Shown here piece by piece: positions 1 to 7,983 of a stretch of 64,000 nucleotides of DNA. Made by a program: the position numbers and the translations under genes. The notes under the pieces are model-generated. The model worked only from the letters and a program-made list of their open reading frames with translations. It had not been told where the DNA came from and ran no database searches. Source of the stretch: Streptomyces cellulosae (GTDB lineage: Bacteria; Actinomycetota; Actinomycetes; Streptomycetales; Streptomycetaceae); NCBI RefSeq assembly GCF_000721105.1, contig NZ_JOEV01000006.1, positions 1 to 64,000 of the forward strand. The letters are read 5' to 3'. Positions within the stretch are counted from its first letter, which is position 1. Each line of letters opens with the position of its first letter.

Positions 1-282
1 GAGGGGGCGGGTCGGTGGGGAACGGGGTCGGTCACGCGGTCTCCCTCGGGGCGGCGTCGAACAGCACTCAGGTACCTGTCCCCATTGTCGGGAAAGCGAA
101 CTCGAACGCTGTCCGGAGCACTTCATTCCCGGTGTGGCGGAATTGTGATGGAACCTTGAAGTCCTTCTACATAGCCGCAGGTTGACAGCTTGCGCAGGGG
201 GATCCACGATGTGCGAACACCCGTGGCTCATGTGACCAATGAGTCAAGTGTTTCTCAGTTCGTTTACCCCGATGGGATCCGC
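1..282. other. Upstream region without a supported gene
   Basis: No convincing reading frame with a ribosome binding site is seen here. A TTGACA at 182-187 followed 17 bases later by CACGAT is a possible promoter for the LAETG protein that starts at 283. The first 60 bases are G-rich and may belong to a neighbouring gene that is cut by the window edge. Confidence 0.4.
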
Positions 283-1242
283 ATGTCCATAGCCAGACGT
301 GTCACCGCGCGCCGCCTGCTGGGGACGGGCGCCGCGGCGCTCGTCCTCTGCGCCGCCTCCGCCACCACCGCTTCCAGCGCCTGGGCGACCGGCACCCCCG
401 GTGGCGACGGCTGGAAGTCCGGCGGCGCCTACAAGCCCGGCACCGGCCCGGGCACGGAGACCGGAACCGACCGCTGCCAGTTCTCCCTGGACGGCACCGG
501 CTTCTTCGACTCGGTCAAGGTCGACGATCAGACCCTCAGGCCCACCGAGGACGGCAAGGTCCACATCAAGGTCCGCACCGCCGGTGACGCCGGCACCTGC
601 ACCGCCTCCCTCGCCTCGTACCTCGCCCACGGCGCCACCTTCAACACCTCCGGCGAGCAGGTCCTCGTCGACTTCGACACGGTGACCGTGAAGCCCGGGC
701 AGACCGAGTCCCTCGACATCGCGGTGCCGGACGCCGGCTGTTTCGCGCAGGTCGACCTCTACCGGGGCGCGGTCAAGTTCGACGGCAAGCTCGACGCCAA
801 GGACGGCCTCGTCCACGGCGACGTGCCCATCGGCCCGGACCGCCCGGTCATCAAGGACAAGCTGATCGCGGGCTGGAACGGCGGTACGAAGGACTGCGCG
901 ACGACTCCGCCGCCGCAGACACCGTCCACCCCGGCGCCGACCCCGTCGACTCCCGAGTCCACCGAGCCGTCCAAGCCGGCCGAGGAGACGACGCCGCCGG
1001 CGACCGAGGCCCCGTCCCCGACCCCGTCCCCCTCCGAGGACACCTCGACCGGCACCCCGACCCCGTCGGCCTCCGAGTCCACCACCGCCCCGGCCACCGT
1101 GCCGAACGGCGGCGGCGACGACCTCGCCGAGACCGGCGCCAGCAGCAGCACCGGCCCGATCGCGATCGGCGCGGCGGTGCTGCTGGCGGGCGGCGCGGGC
1201 ATGGTCGTGATGACGCGACGCCGCAAGGCCACGCGCTCGTAA
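283..1242 (+). CDS. Sortase-anchored LAETG surface protein
   Basis: This is a 319-residue exported wall protein. It begins with a basic n-region and a hydrophobic core ending near ATASSAWA. A folded domain with several cysteines follows (roughly residues 50-205), then a Pro/Thr/Ser/Glu-rich stalk (about 210-270). The C-terminus has the motif LAETG near residue 280, a hydrophobic segment and the basic tail TRRRKATRS. LAxTG is the signal used by class E sortases of Streptomyces, so covalent attachment to peptidoglycan is expected. The ATG at 283 is preferred because the signal peptide starts there; a TTG at 190 would add 31 residues that do not look like a signal. The function of the folded domain is unknown. 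Confidence 0.85.
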   Translation: MSIARRVTARRLLGTGAAALVLCAASATTASSAWATGTPGGDGWKSGGAYKPGTGPGTETGTDRCQFSLDGTGFFDSVKVDDQTLRPTEDGKVHIKVRTAGDAGTCTASLASYLAHGATFNTSGEQVLVDFDTVTVKPGQTESLDIAVPDAGCFAQVDLYRGAVKFDGKLDAKDGLVHGDVPIGPDRPVIKDKLIAGWNGGTKDCATTPPPQTPSTPAPTPSTPESTEPSKPAEETTPPATEAPSPTPSPSEDTSTGTPTPSASESTTAPATVPNGGGDDLAETGASSSTGPIAIGAAVLLAGGAGMVVMTRRRKATRS

Positions 1243-1244
1243 TC

Positions 1245-1390
1245 ACGCGGGCGTAGGCACGCGGTCGTAGTCACGCGGTCGTAGTCACACAGGCGTCAGC
1301 ACGCGGGCGTAGTTGTCAACGGTCGTAGTCATACACGGTCGCAGTCACGCGGTCGCAGTCGTGCACGGTCGTGGTCACGCTCGTCGTCGG
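1245..1390. repeat. Degenerate short tandem repeat after the LAETG gene
   Basis: The unit is close to CGCGGTCGTAGTCA (about 14-15 bases) and recurs with drift many times directly after the stop codon. It is imperfect and appears non-coding; I see no defined terminator hairpin in it. Confidence 0.6.
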
Positions 1391-1518
1391 ACGGTGGTGG
1401 CGATGCGGTCGTCGTACGCGGCGACAGTCCCCCGTGGTAGGCACGCGGTGGTGGTCGAGAGGTCGTAGCCAGGCTCATCTCTCGGCCACCACCGCGTCGC
1501 GTTTTCGCGGAAGGTGCC

Positions 1519-1875
1519 TCAGCCGTCCGCCGCGCAGTGCTTGAGCAGCGCGGCGACGTCCCCGTCCACCACCCGGTAGCGCACGATCCGCCCCTCCTTC
1601 TCGCCCTCCACGACCCCGGCCGCCCGCAGCAGCCTGAGCGCCTGCGACACCGCCGGGTCGTTCATCCCCGTGGCGATCGCCAGGTCGGACACGGCCAGGG
1701 GCCCCGTCCGGTGCAGGGCCAGCAGCAGCGCCAGCCGCTTCGGGTCGGCGAGCAGCGAGAAGCGGTCGGACCAGGCCCGTACGTGCCCGGGTTCACCGAT
1801 CGCGGCGATGGCGTCGCACACCCGGTGCCCGTCTATGGTGCGGCGGTCCGCTCGGTCCGCCGGAACGAGATGCAT
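1519..1875 (-). CDS. ArsR/SmtB-family metal-responsive repressor
   Basis: This 118-residue protein is a single winged helix-turn-helix domain. The region LADPKRLALLLALH is followed by the recognition helix area GMNDPAVSQALRLLRAAGVV and the beta wing EGRIVRYRV. Family members bind operator DNA until a metal ion displaces them. Candidate ligands are His2 near the N-terminus and the C-terminal Asp/His/Cys of DGDVAALLKHC, although the full alpha-5 motif of NmtR is not present. It is transcribed divergently from a nickel/cobalt permease, so it is probably the nickel- or cobalt-sensing repressor of that locus. The metal is inferred from context only. Confidence 0.85.
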   Translation of the reverse strand: MHLVPADRADRRTIDGHRVCDAIAAIGEPGHVRAWSDRFSLLADPKRLALLLALHRTGPLAVSDLAIATGMNDPAVSQALRLLRAAGVVEGEKEGRIVRYRVVDGDVAALLKHCAADG

Positions 1876-1968
1876 GGCGCCATCCTCGCAGGCCCGATTC
1901 TGTGATCTTCGATACCTGCCCAGATACGCAGCTATGCAGGAAACCCCTTACGCCCCTACGGTGGACCC

Positions 1969-2135
1969 GCCGTGGTGCTCGGGAAGTCGGTGGGAAACCG
2001 ACGCGGCCCTCGCCACTGTGATCGGGGAGTTCGAGCACCGCCGTCCCGCCAGGGACAGCCACTGGCCGCCACGAAGGGGCCGGGAAGGCAGGCGCGCGAA
2101 CGTACGACCCGTAAGCCAGGAGACCGGCCACGGCA
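1969..2135 (+). promoter_or_regulatory. Cobalamin riboswitch
   Basis: The order of conserved blocks fits an adenosylcobalamin aptamer. GGTGCTCGGGAA starts at 1974, the GCCACTGT block is at 2012-2019, CGGGAAGGC is at 2081-2089, and the B12 box AGCCAGGAGACC is at 2114-2125. It lies on the same strand as, and just upstream of, the permease that starts at 2175, so cobalamin should lower permease expression. Confidence 0.9.
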
Positions 2136-2174
2136 TCTCACGAGTTGATCCACGAGGTGCTGGAGCGTGACCGA

Positions 2175-3290
2175 ATGACCCTGCCCGACCCTGCCCGGAC
2201 GTCCGTCCCCACCCCCGCGTCCTTCAAGTGGCGCCGGGAGGACACCTTCAGGACGGCCGGCCTGATGGCGGTGATCGCCGCCCTGCACGTCGTCGCCTTC
2301 GGAATCCTGTTCCTCCTCGTCGTCCCCGGTCACTACGAGGTCGACAACAAGGCCTTCGGCATCGGACTCGGCATCACCGCCTACACCCTCGGTATGCGGC
2401 ACGCCTTCGACGCCGACCACATCGCCGCGATCGACAACACCACCCGCAAGCTGATGGCCGACGGCAAGCGCCCGGTGTCGGTGGGCTTCTGGTTCGCGCT
2501 CGGCCACTCCAGCGTGGTGGTGCTCCTCGCCCTGCTGATCGCGGGCGGCACCCAGCTCGCCGGCAAGGTCATGAACGAGGACTCCGGCACCCACCAGGTG
2601 CTCGGCTTCCTCGGTACGACGATCTCCGGCACGTTCCTCTACCTCATCGCCGCCCTCAACCTGGTTGCCCTGATGGGCATCCTGAAGGTGTTCAAGGCGA
2701 TGCGGGCCGGTTCGTACGACGAGCGGGAACTCGAACAGCACCTGGACTCCCGCGGGTTCATGAACCGCATCCTCGGCCGCCTCACCAAGTCCATCAGCCG
2801 CCCCGGCCAGATGTATCCGCTGGGCTTCCTGTTCGGCCTGGGCTTCGACACGGCCACCGAGGTCACGCTGATGGTGATGGCGGGCTCGGGCGCGGCGGCC
2901 GGCCTGCCCTGGTACGCGATCCTGTCCCTGCCCCTCCTCTTCGCCGCCGGAATGAGCCTGTTCGACACCCTCGACGGCACGTTCATGAACTTCGCCTACC
3001 AGTGGGCTTTCTCCAACCCGGTCCGCAAGGTCTTCTACAACCTCACGATCACCGGCCTGTCCATCGCCGTCGCCTTCTTCATCGGCACCATCGAGCTCGT
3101 CGGCGTCCTCCACGACAAACTCGCCCTCGGTGACGCGGTCACCACCTGGATCGCCGACATCAACCTCGACAGCGTCGGCTACGTCATCGTCGGCCTGTTC
3201 GTGGTGGTGTGGGCAGCGGCCATCACGTACTGGCGCCTGGCGAAGGTGGAACAACGGTGGACGGTACGCCCGGCCGCCGACACCCGCTGA
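2175..3290 (+). CDS. NiCoT-family nickel/cobalt permease
   Basis: The 371-residue membrane protein has about eight transmembrane segments. It carries the family signatures RHAFDADHIAAIDN in the second helix, LGHSS, GLGFDTATEV and GMSLFDTLDG. It imports Co2+ or Ni2+ across the cytoplasmic membrane. The ATG at 2175 has a GGAG nine bases upstream; a TTG at 2145 is in frame but has no good site. Because a cobalamin riboswitch precedes it, the main physiological substrate is probably cobalt for B12 synthesis. The divergent ArsR-type gene suggests a second, metal-level control. Confidence 0.9.
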   Translation: MTLPDPARTSVPTPASFKWRREDTFRTAGLMAVIAALHVVAFGILFLLVVPGHYEVDNKAFGIGLGITAYTLGMRHAFDADHIAAIDNTTRKLMADGKRPVSVGFWFALGHSSVVVLLALLIAGGTQLAGKVMNEDSGTHQVLGFLGTTISGTFLYLIAALNLVALMGILKVFKAMRAGSYDERELEQHLDSRGFMNRILGRLTKSISRPGQMYPLGFLFGLGFDTATEVTLMVMAGSGAAAGLPWYAILSLPLLFAAGMSLFDTLDGTFMNFAYQWAFSNPVRKVFYNLTITGLSIAVAFFIGTIELVGVLHDKLALGDAVTTWIADINLDSVGYVIVGLFVVVWAAAITYWRLAKVEQRWTVRPAADTR

Positions 3291-3448
3291 CCCCGACGGC
3301 CCGGTGCGCCGACCGGGAAGGCGAACCGGGTCGTCGTCCACGCAGACGGCGGTCCGGAGGGCCATCCCGTGCCGCCCGCGTCTCGAGATGCAACAAGCCA
3401 GAGCCGAGCGCACGATGATGAAAGTGCACTCTCTGGAGGTGATTGAGG

Positions 3449-3871
3449 ATGCGACGAGCGTTCGCCACCGCCGCAGCCGTGCTTCTTCCCCTCGGTCTTG
3501 CGGGAGGACCGGCCGTAGCGGCACCACACGGCACTCCATCGTCCACGACCGCCAAAGTGATCAGCACCCAATCCGCAGTCAACCCGGAGCGCCAAGCTCC
3601 CCGAGGGCCGCAGGACGTCTGCAACTTCACCAAGCGCCGGCCGCCGCTTCAGCGCGGATCGTCCGGATCGGCCGTCCGACAGGCGCAGTGCTATCTGAAT
3701 GAGGCGATAGACGCCGGCCTGCGCGTGGACGGCATCTTCGGCCGCGACACTCGTCGCGCGACGAGAGCCTTCCAGCAGTGCGCCCGGATCTTCGCCGACG
3801 GAACCATCGGAGCCCAGACCTGGTCGTTCCTCTCGTTCTGGGCCAACGCACCGGGCCGCCCCTTCTGCTGA
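3449..3871 (+). CDS. Secreted peptidoglycan-binding domain protein
   Basis: This is a 140-residue exported protein. A signal peptide (basic start, then AAAVLLPLGLAGGPAVAA) is followed by a short linker. A PG_binding_1-type repeat spans roughly residues 62-135, with GSSGSAVRQAQCYLN, VDGIFGRDTRRATRAFQ and DGTIGAQTW. Such domains bind the peptide-linked glycan of the cell wall. No catalytic domain is present, so it acts as a wall binder or was once part of a larger hydrolase. GGAGG at 3435-3439 is correctly spaced for the ATG at 3449. Four cysteines could form two disulfides. Confidence 0.85.
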   Translation: MRRAFATAAAVLLPLGLAGGPAVAAPHGTPSSTTAKVISTQSAVNPERQAPRGPQDVCNFTKRRPPLQRGSSGSAVRQAQCYLNEAIDAGLRVDGIFGRDTRRATRAFQQCARIFADGTIGAQTWSFLSFWANAPGRPFC

Positions 3872-3896
3872 TCGGCTCCGGGGCTGTGCGTTGCGA

Positions 3897-3926
3897 AGGG
3901 TGGCGTCCCCATCGGGGCGCCACCCT
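3897..3926 (+). terminator. Hairpin terminator after the PG-binding gene
   Basis: AGGGTGGCG, one bulged T and CCCC pair with GGGGCGCCACCCT across a three-base loop. The hairpin lies 25 bases after the stop codon. Confidence 0.7.
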
Positions 3927-3930
3927 GTTG

Positions 3931-3990
3931 AACGTCGACGCCCAACACCGCCTCCACCAGGGGACGTTCGCGGTATCTCTCGTCGGCGGC
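3931..3990 (-). pseudogene. Decayed copy of the nucleoside hydrolase 3' end
   Basis: These roughly 60 bases align at about three quarters identity, by eye and without gaps, with 7016-7075. That is the 3' part of the nucleoside hydrolase gene, in the same orientation. In translation RERPLVEAVLGVDV here matches RERPLVDVALGVDV there. The intact copy and this fragment bracket the ATPase/pglX segment. Confidence 0.6.
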
Positions 3991-4033
3991 CGCCCATGGC
4001 ACGACCCTGCGCATCCCTTGAAGATCCCTAGGC

Positions 4034-5545
4034 CTAGGGCAGAACCGCCGTAGGCATCGAACGACCGTAGAGTTCGTCGAGGCCGATCAACAGGACACCA
4101 CGTCGTTCGGCCTGACCCCGCAGAGCATCGCTGAAACCGGCAGCGCTGAAGCAGGCCAGCCCGCACCGCGTCGTGCCCATCCCTCGCCCGGCCAGGAGTT
4201 CCCTGGCCCGCTCAAGACGTTCCAGGTGGTTCACTCCCATGACGGTCCCCCACTTCGCCTCACCGAGCAGCGTGACCGCGGGCCTGCCCCCACCGGATCC
4301 CGGTTCCACCACCGCAACGTCGATCTGAATCTGCCGACGCTCCCTCGAGTCGGTCACCACGCCGCTGCCGACCTCACCCAGTGACGTATTGAGCAAGGAG
4401 CGGCCGGGCCCGAGCACATACTCGCGGCACAACGCCTCGAAGTGAGGGCCCGCCACCTGCGCCGCGAAGCGCGCCGCCGACTGCGCCCACACCTCCGTGG
4501 CCTGACCGCTCTCAAGGCGTGCCCAGGACGGACGCATGACAGCCTCATAGAAGTTGATCAGCGGCTCGGTGATGCGGTACTGCGACTTCCCGGCCCTGAA
4601 GACGTCCGCCTCTCGCACCAGCAGGTGACTGTCCTCCAGAACGTTGAGCGGGTGCGAGATGTCGACGGACTTGCGTCCGATGTAACCAGCAATACCGCCT
4701 CGCGTCGTGTTGCCCTGTGCCACAGCTGCCAGAACCGAGTGGTACAACGCGGTATCCCGGATGTCCGCCTCCTCGGCGAGCAGATACCGAGCCTCCCGGA
4801 AGAGCGGACTGAACGGCGCAAGCACGGTACGGCACACCCAGTCGTCGAAGTCGCCCATGCCCGCGGGAACGTCATCCGCCAAGAACTGCCGACGGTACGC
4901 GGGGGTACCTCCGACGACGGCGTGGAGCCGTGCGGCGAGTTCGGGATCATCCGCGACACCCCAGAAGTCCGCTGCTGCTCGATACCCGAAGGGCCGTACG
5001 ACAAGTTCCAGCTGCGCCCGGCCACGCAGAGGTGCGGTACTGGCCAGCAGCCCGCCCATGACGGACATCGCCGAACCGCACAGGAGCAACCGCATGCTGC
5101 TCTCTTCGATCTGGAAGCGGTCGATCATGCGTTGGATGAGCGAGGGTAGCTCCGGGGCCACCTTCACCAGATACGGAAATTCGTCAATGACCACGAGGAA
5201 CGGGTTGTTCCCCCGCCCGGGGACGGCGAGACCGAAGAGATACGAGATCGCATCGTCCCAGGTGGCGAAGGAGAAGGGCACGGGCGAACCCGCCTGCTCG
5301 GCCAGAGCTACGCTGAATTGGCGGAGGGACTCCGCCTCCGTCCCTGCCGTGGCCCCGAAGTAGAAGCCCCCGCATTGCTCGACGAGCGCCCGCAGGAGAT
5401 ACGTCTTCCCCATGCGTCGCCGCCCGCTGACGATCCCGAGCATGGCGTGCGGCAGAGGCCGGTTCGCGAACAAGGTGAGCGCGTCCCATTCGCCCCCGCG
5501 ATCGTAGACGCGCGACGGCTTGGCCGGACTTGCCCGACGCTGCAT
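4034..5545 (-). CDS. AAA ATPase of the archaeal-type/DUF234 family
   Basis: This 503-residue protein has a P-loop GRRRMGKT (about residue 40), a Walker B strand FLVVIDEF, and the sensor-like strand LLLCGSAMSVM. The N-terminal half is a STAND/AAA-like NTPase. The C-terminal half resembles the winged-helix plus DUF234 nuclease-like part of this family, with YRITEPLINFYEAVM and a late GEAKWG strand. The family's role is poorly known and it is often found in mobile or defence loci. The start is the ATG at 5545, which has GGAAGG upstream on the minus strand. The longer ATG at 5602 lies inside an inverted repeat. Its TAG stop lies in the palindrome CCCTAGGCCTAGGG (4026-4039). Confidence 0.75.
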   Translation of the reverse strand: MQRRASPAKPSRVYDRGGEWDALTLFANRPLPHAMLGIVSGRRRMGKTYLLRALVEQCGGFYFGATAGTEAESLRQFSVALAEQAGSPVPFSFATWDDAISYLFGLAVPGRGNNPFLVVIDEFPYLVKVAPELPSLIQRMIDRFQIEESSMRLLLCGSAMSVMGGLLASTAPLRGRAQLELVVRPFGYRAAADFWGVADDPELAARLHAVVGGTPAYRRQFLADDVPAGMGDFDDWVCRTVLAPFSPLFREARYLLAEEADIRDTALYHSVLAAVAQGNTTRGGIAGYIGRKSVDISHPLNVLEDSHLLVREADVFRAGKSQYRITEPLINFYEAVMRPSWARLESGQATEVWAQSAARFAAQVAGPHFEALCREYVLGPGRSLLNTSLGEVGSGVVTDSRERRQIQIDVAVVEPGSGGGRPAVTLLGEAKWGTVMGVNHLERLERARELLAGRGMGTTRCGLACFSAAGFSDALRGQAERRGVLLIGLDELYGRSMPTAVLP

Positions 5546-5570
5546 GTGATTGCCTTCCAGGGCGGGCACG

Positions 5571-5599
5571 AGGGGTACACCTCTAAGGAGTGTACCCCT
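5571..5599. repeat. Perfect 10-bp inverted repeat upstream of the ATPase
   Basis: AGGGGTACAC at 5571-5580 and GTGTACCCCT at 5590-5599 are perfect inverted copies with a 9-base loop. It lies between the small membrane gene and the ATPase start, so it may be an operator, or a terminator of the small gene. Confidence 0.7.
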
Positions 5600-5617
5600 C
5601 ACGCTTGAACGAAGGGA

Positions 5618-5833
5618 TCATCCGGCCAGGAAGCCCCCGATTGCCATACCGAGAGTGGCCACCCCAAGGAAGGTCACTCCGCCCGCAGCGAACGCCCCCT
5701 TCACCCTGCCTCTGGCAGGGCTCCCACCCTTCGTCAGCCAGGAAACACCAGCAGCCGCACAGCCGAGGAGCAGCGCGACGATCAGGACGATCGCCACCCA
5801 TATCCACTTGAGCCACCCGTCATCGCCACCCAT
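5618..5833 (-). CDS. Small two-helix membrane protein
   Basis: This is a 71-residue hypothetical protein with two hydrophobic segments, near residues 8-33 (WIWVAIVLIVALLLGCAAAG) and near 47-69. They are separated by a basic loop, KGGSPARGRVKG. It ends just upstream of the inverted repeat that precedes the ATPase on the same strand. It is not recognised, and the upstream ribosome site is weak (a G-rich run). Its place within the island suggests an accessory role or a decaying gene. Confidence 0.45.
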   Translation of the reverse strand: MGGDDGWLKWIWVAIVLIVALLLGCAAAGVSWLTKGGSPARGRVKGAFAAGGVTFLGVATLGMAIGGFLAG

Positions 5834-5835
5834 GA

Positions 5836-6963
5836 GTCGCCCGCCCCATCCGTCGTCGAGGACGACCGTACGCCCACTACGGCCTGATCCCCGACGACGG
5901 GGAACTGAGCGGCCCCATCGAGGATGTACCCGACCTCTCCCTGGGAGAGCGGGCCTTCGAAATCGTGCTTGCGCGGCGCGTCGCGACGGGAGAGGTGACG
6001 ACGCAGTGGTTCACGCACCAATCAACGACGCCGGTGACCGACCTTCCCCAGCACTGGCCTCCGGCGTACCGGGAGTTGGTGCGACGCCGGGTGAACGCGA
6101 TCGAGCAGAACGCGTCGCTGGGGCTGCTGGAGCAGCCTGAGTACAAGCGCCGCTGGTGGGTCCAACCCTGGGAAACCAGGATCGGTCCCATACTCCGACA
6201 GCGCCTGCTCGACCACTGCGAAGCGTCCCAACTGTGGTACGAGTCCTCCCCGGCAGGCCGCCGGCCTGTCGCGCGGACGGTCCGCCAACTGGCCGAACTA
6301 CTGTGCGGGAACGAGGACTTCACCACGCTCGCGACGCTCTACGCTCCCGCTGCCGTGATGTCTGTCGTGCTGCTGGACCTGCTCGCCGACGAACGCGTGC
6401 CCCAGGCTGCGCCTCTCCGGTACAAGACGTCGGGTCTCGCGAAGCGCCGCGACTGGGAGAAGGTATGGGAAGTCCAACGCCGGGAAGACGCAGAGGAGTC
6501 CGTCGCCGACGTACGCCATGTGGGCCCGGACCTACCACGCTTCACGTCCGGGGACTTCCTCAGGCCTTCCTACTGGCGACACCGCGGCAAGTTCGACGTC
6601 CCGAACGAGCGGTTCGTTTCGTTCGCATCGTCCTTCTCTCCCCTGTCTCCCACCACGCCGATCGGCTGGGCGGGCTGGACCACTGACGAGCGGGCCGTCG
6701 CGGTACTCGACCTCCTTGAGGCCGATTCACACGCACATGCGCAGAGTCCGGAGTCGGCACTGCCGTTGCTCAGGGCGTTCGCGGAGCTCCTCCCCTGGAC
6801 CACGGCACACGGCGATGGTCACGCCGAGCCGTCTGGGGACAGAGAGCTCCTTCAGCGCGCCTACAGCGGACATATCACCCGTCTCGGACTGTCGGCCGTT
6901 GACGTGGACTCCTGGCGTCCTCCCGCCCCAAGACGCGGCAGGCCCCGCAAGATCGTCCGGTAG
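5836..6963 (+). pseudogene. 5'-truncated pglX (BREX type 2 methyltransferase), C-terminal part only
   Basis: The open frame encodes about 375 residues that look like the C-terminal third of PglX, the adenine methyltransferase of the Pgl/BREX type 2 phage-defence system. Telling blocks are HYGLIPDDGELSGPIEDV, LGERAFEIVLARRVATGE, EQPEYKRRW, LRYKTSGLAKRRDWEKVWE, WRHRGKFDVPNERF and the tail WRPPAPRRGRPRK. Recognisable PglX sequence begins before the first possible start (GTG at 5965), and a TGA stands at 5833. The methyltransferase domain (NPPF/Y motif) and the other pgl genes are absent. A remnant is therefore more likely than a working gene, although a shortened product from 5965 (332 residues) cannot be excluded. 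Confidence 0.75.
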
Positions 6964-6970
6964 AGCGGCT

Positions 6971-7933
6971 CTAAGTTCCCTCCACCGTCGTCAGCCACAG
7001 CTTCACGTAGCGCTCCACGTCGACACCCAATGCCACGTCGACCAAGGGCCGTTCGCGGACTCCCTCGTGGATCTCGGACTCGCCGGGAGCGGGGCGGCGG
7101 TCGACGACGGTCTGGCCCCGGGCGATGCCCGGGGCCAGATTCACGTCGACCGGGAGGAGTTCGGTGGTGATGCCGTCCGGGTCGACGACCGCGCAGACCG
7201 CGCCCGCGTCGCCGAGGCCGCCCATGGGGGTGGGGTCGCCGGAGGTGGCGGGGTCGCGGTGGGCGAGGAGTTCGCCGGCCATGCGGAGACGGGGTTCCGT
7301 ACTCCCGCGCAGGCGTTGGACGTCGGCGGCCGGGACGAGGACCCGCTTGAAGACATCGAGGCCGTACATGGTGATCGGCACCCCGGCTGTGAGCAGGATC
7401 GCCGCCGCCTCCGGGTCGTGCCAGACGTTGAACTCCGCGACCGGCGTGGCGTTTCCGGTCGCCACCGCGCCGCCCATGAACACGATCCGCTCGATGTTCC
7501 GCACCACCTCGGGGTGCGTGCGCAGCAGCAGGGCGATGTTCGTCAGGGGCGCGGTGGGGATGAGGGTGACCGGGCGCGGGGCGGCGAGGATCTCGCGGCG
7601 CAGCAGCGTCACGGCGTCCACGTCGACCGCCCGACGGGTCGGCGCGGGCAGCCCGAGGTCGCCCATCCCGTCCTGTCCGTGCACGTGCCGGGCCGTGCGC
7701 ACCGGCTCGATCAGCGGGCGTTCGGCGCCCCGGGCGACCGGAATGTCACCGGCGCCGGCCTGCTCCAGCACGGTCAGGGTGTTGCGGACCACCCCGTCCA
7801 CGTCGGTGTTCCCGGCCACACAGGTCACCGCGCGCACGTCGAGCGCGGGGTGCCGTACGGCGAACAGCAGGGCCAGGGCGTCGTCGACACCGGTGTCGCA
7901 GTCGATGATCACCGGGATGGGCTGACCGGTCAC
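6971..7933 (-). CDS. Inosine/uridine-preferring nucleoside hydrolase family protein
   Basis: This 320-residue enzyme has the calcium-binding N-terminal signature DCDTGVDDA (residues 11-19) and the strand IERIVFMGGAV, as in ribonucleoside hydrolases. These cleave the N-glycosidic bond of nucleosides to base plus ribose. The GTG at 7933 is chosen because GAGAGG lies nine bases upstream; starting at 7999 would overlap the preceding gene. It follows the thrS paralogue by 50 bases on the same strand, so it may be co-transcribed and share the threonine attenuator. Its 3' end also occurs as a decayed fragment at 3931-3990. Confidence 0.85.
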   Translation of the reverse strand: MTGQPIPVIIDCDTGVDDALALLFAVRHPALDVRAVTCVAGNTDVDGVVRNTLTVLEQAGAGDIPVARGAERPLIEPVRTARHVHGQDGMGDLGLPAPTRRAVDVDAVTLLRREILAAPRPVTLIPTAPLTNIALLLRTHPEVVRNIERIVFMGGAVATGNATPVAEFNVWHDPEAAAILLTAGVPITMYGLDVFKRVLVPAADVQRLRGSTEPRLRMAGELLAHRDPATSGDPTPMGGLGDAGAVCAVVDPDGITTELLPVDVNLAPGIARGQTVVDRRPAPGESEIHEGVRERPLVDVALGVDVERYVKLWLTTVEGT

Positions 7934-7983
7934 GGCAGGGTTCCTCTCCGAGGGTGCGGTCCACGAGGGTGGTGCGACCGACC

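Noticed and set aside
4026..4039. Perfect palindrome CCCTAGGCCTAGGG as an operator or attachment site
   Set aside because: It overlaps the ATPase stop codon, is short, and no second copy marks the other end of the island.
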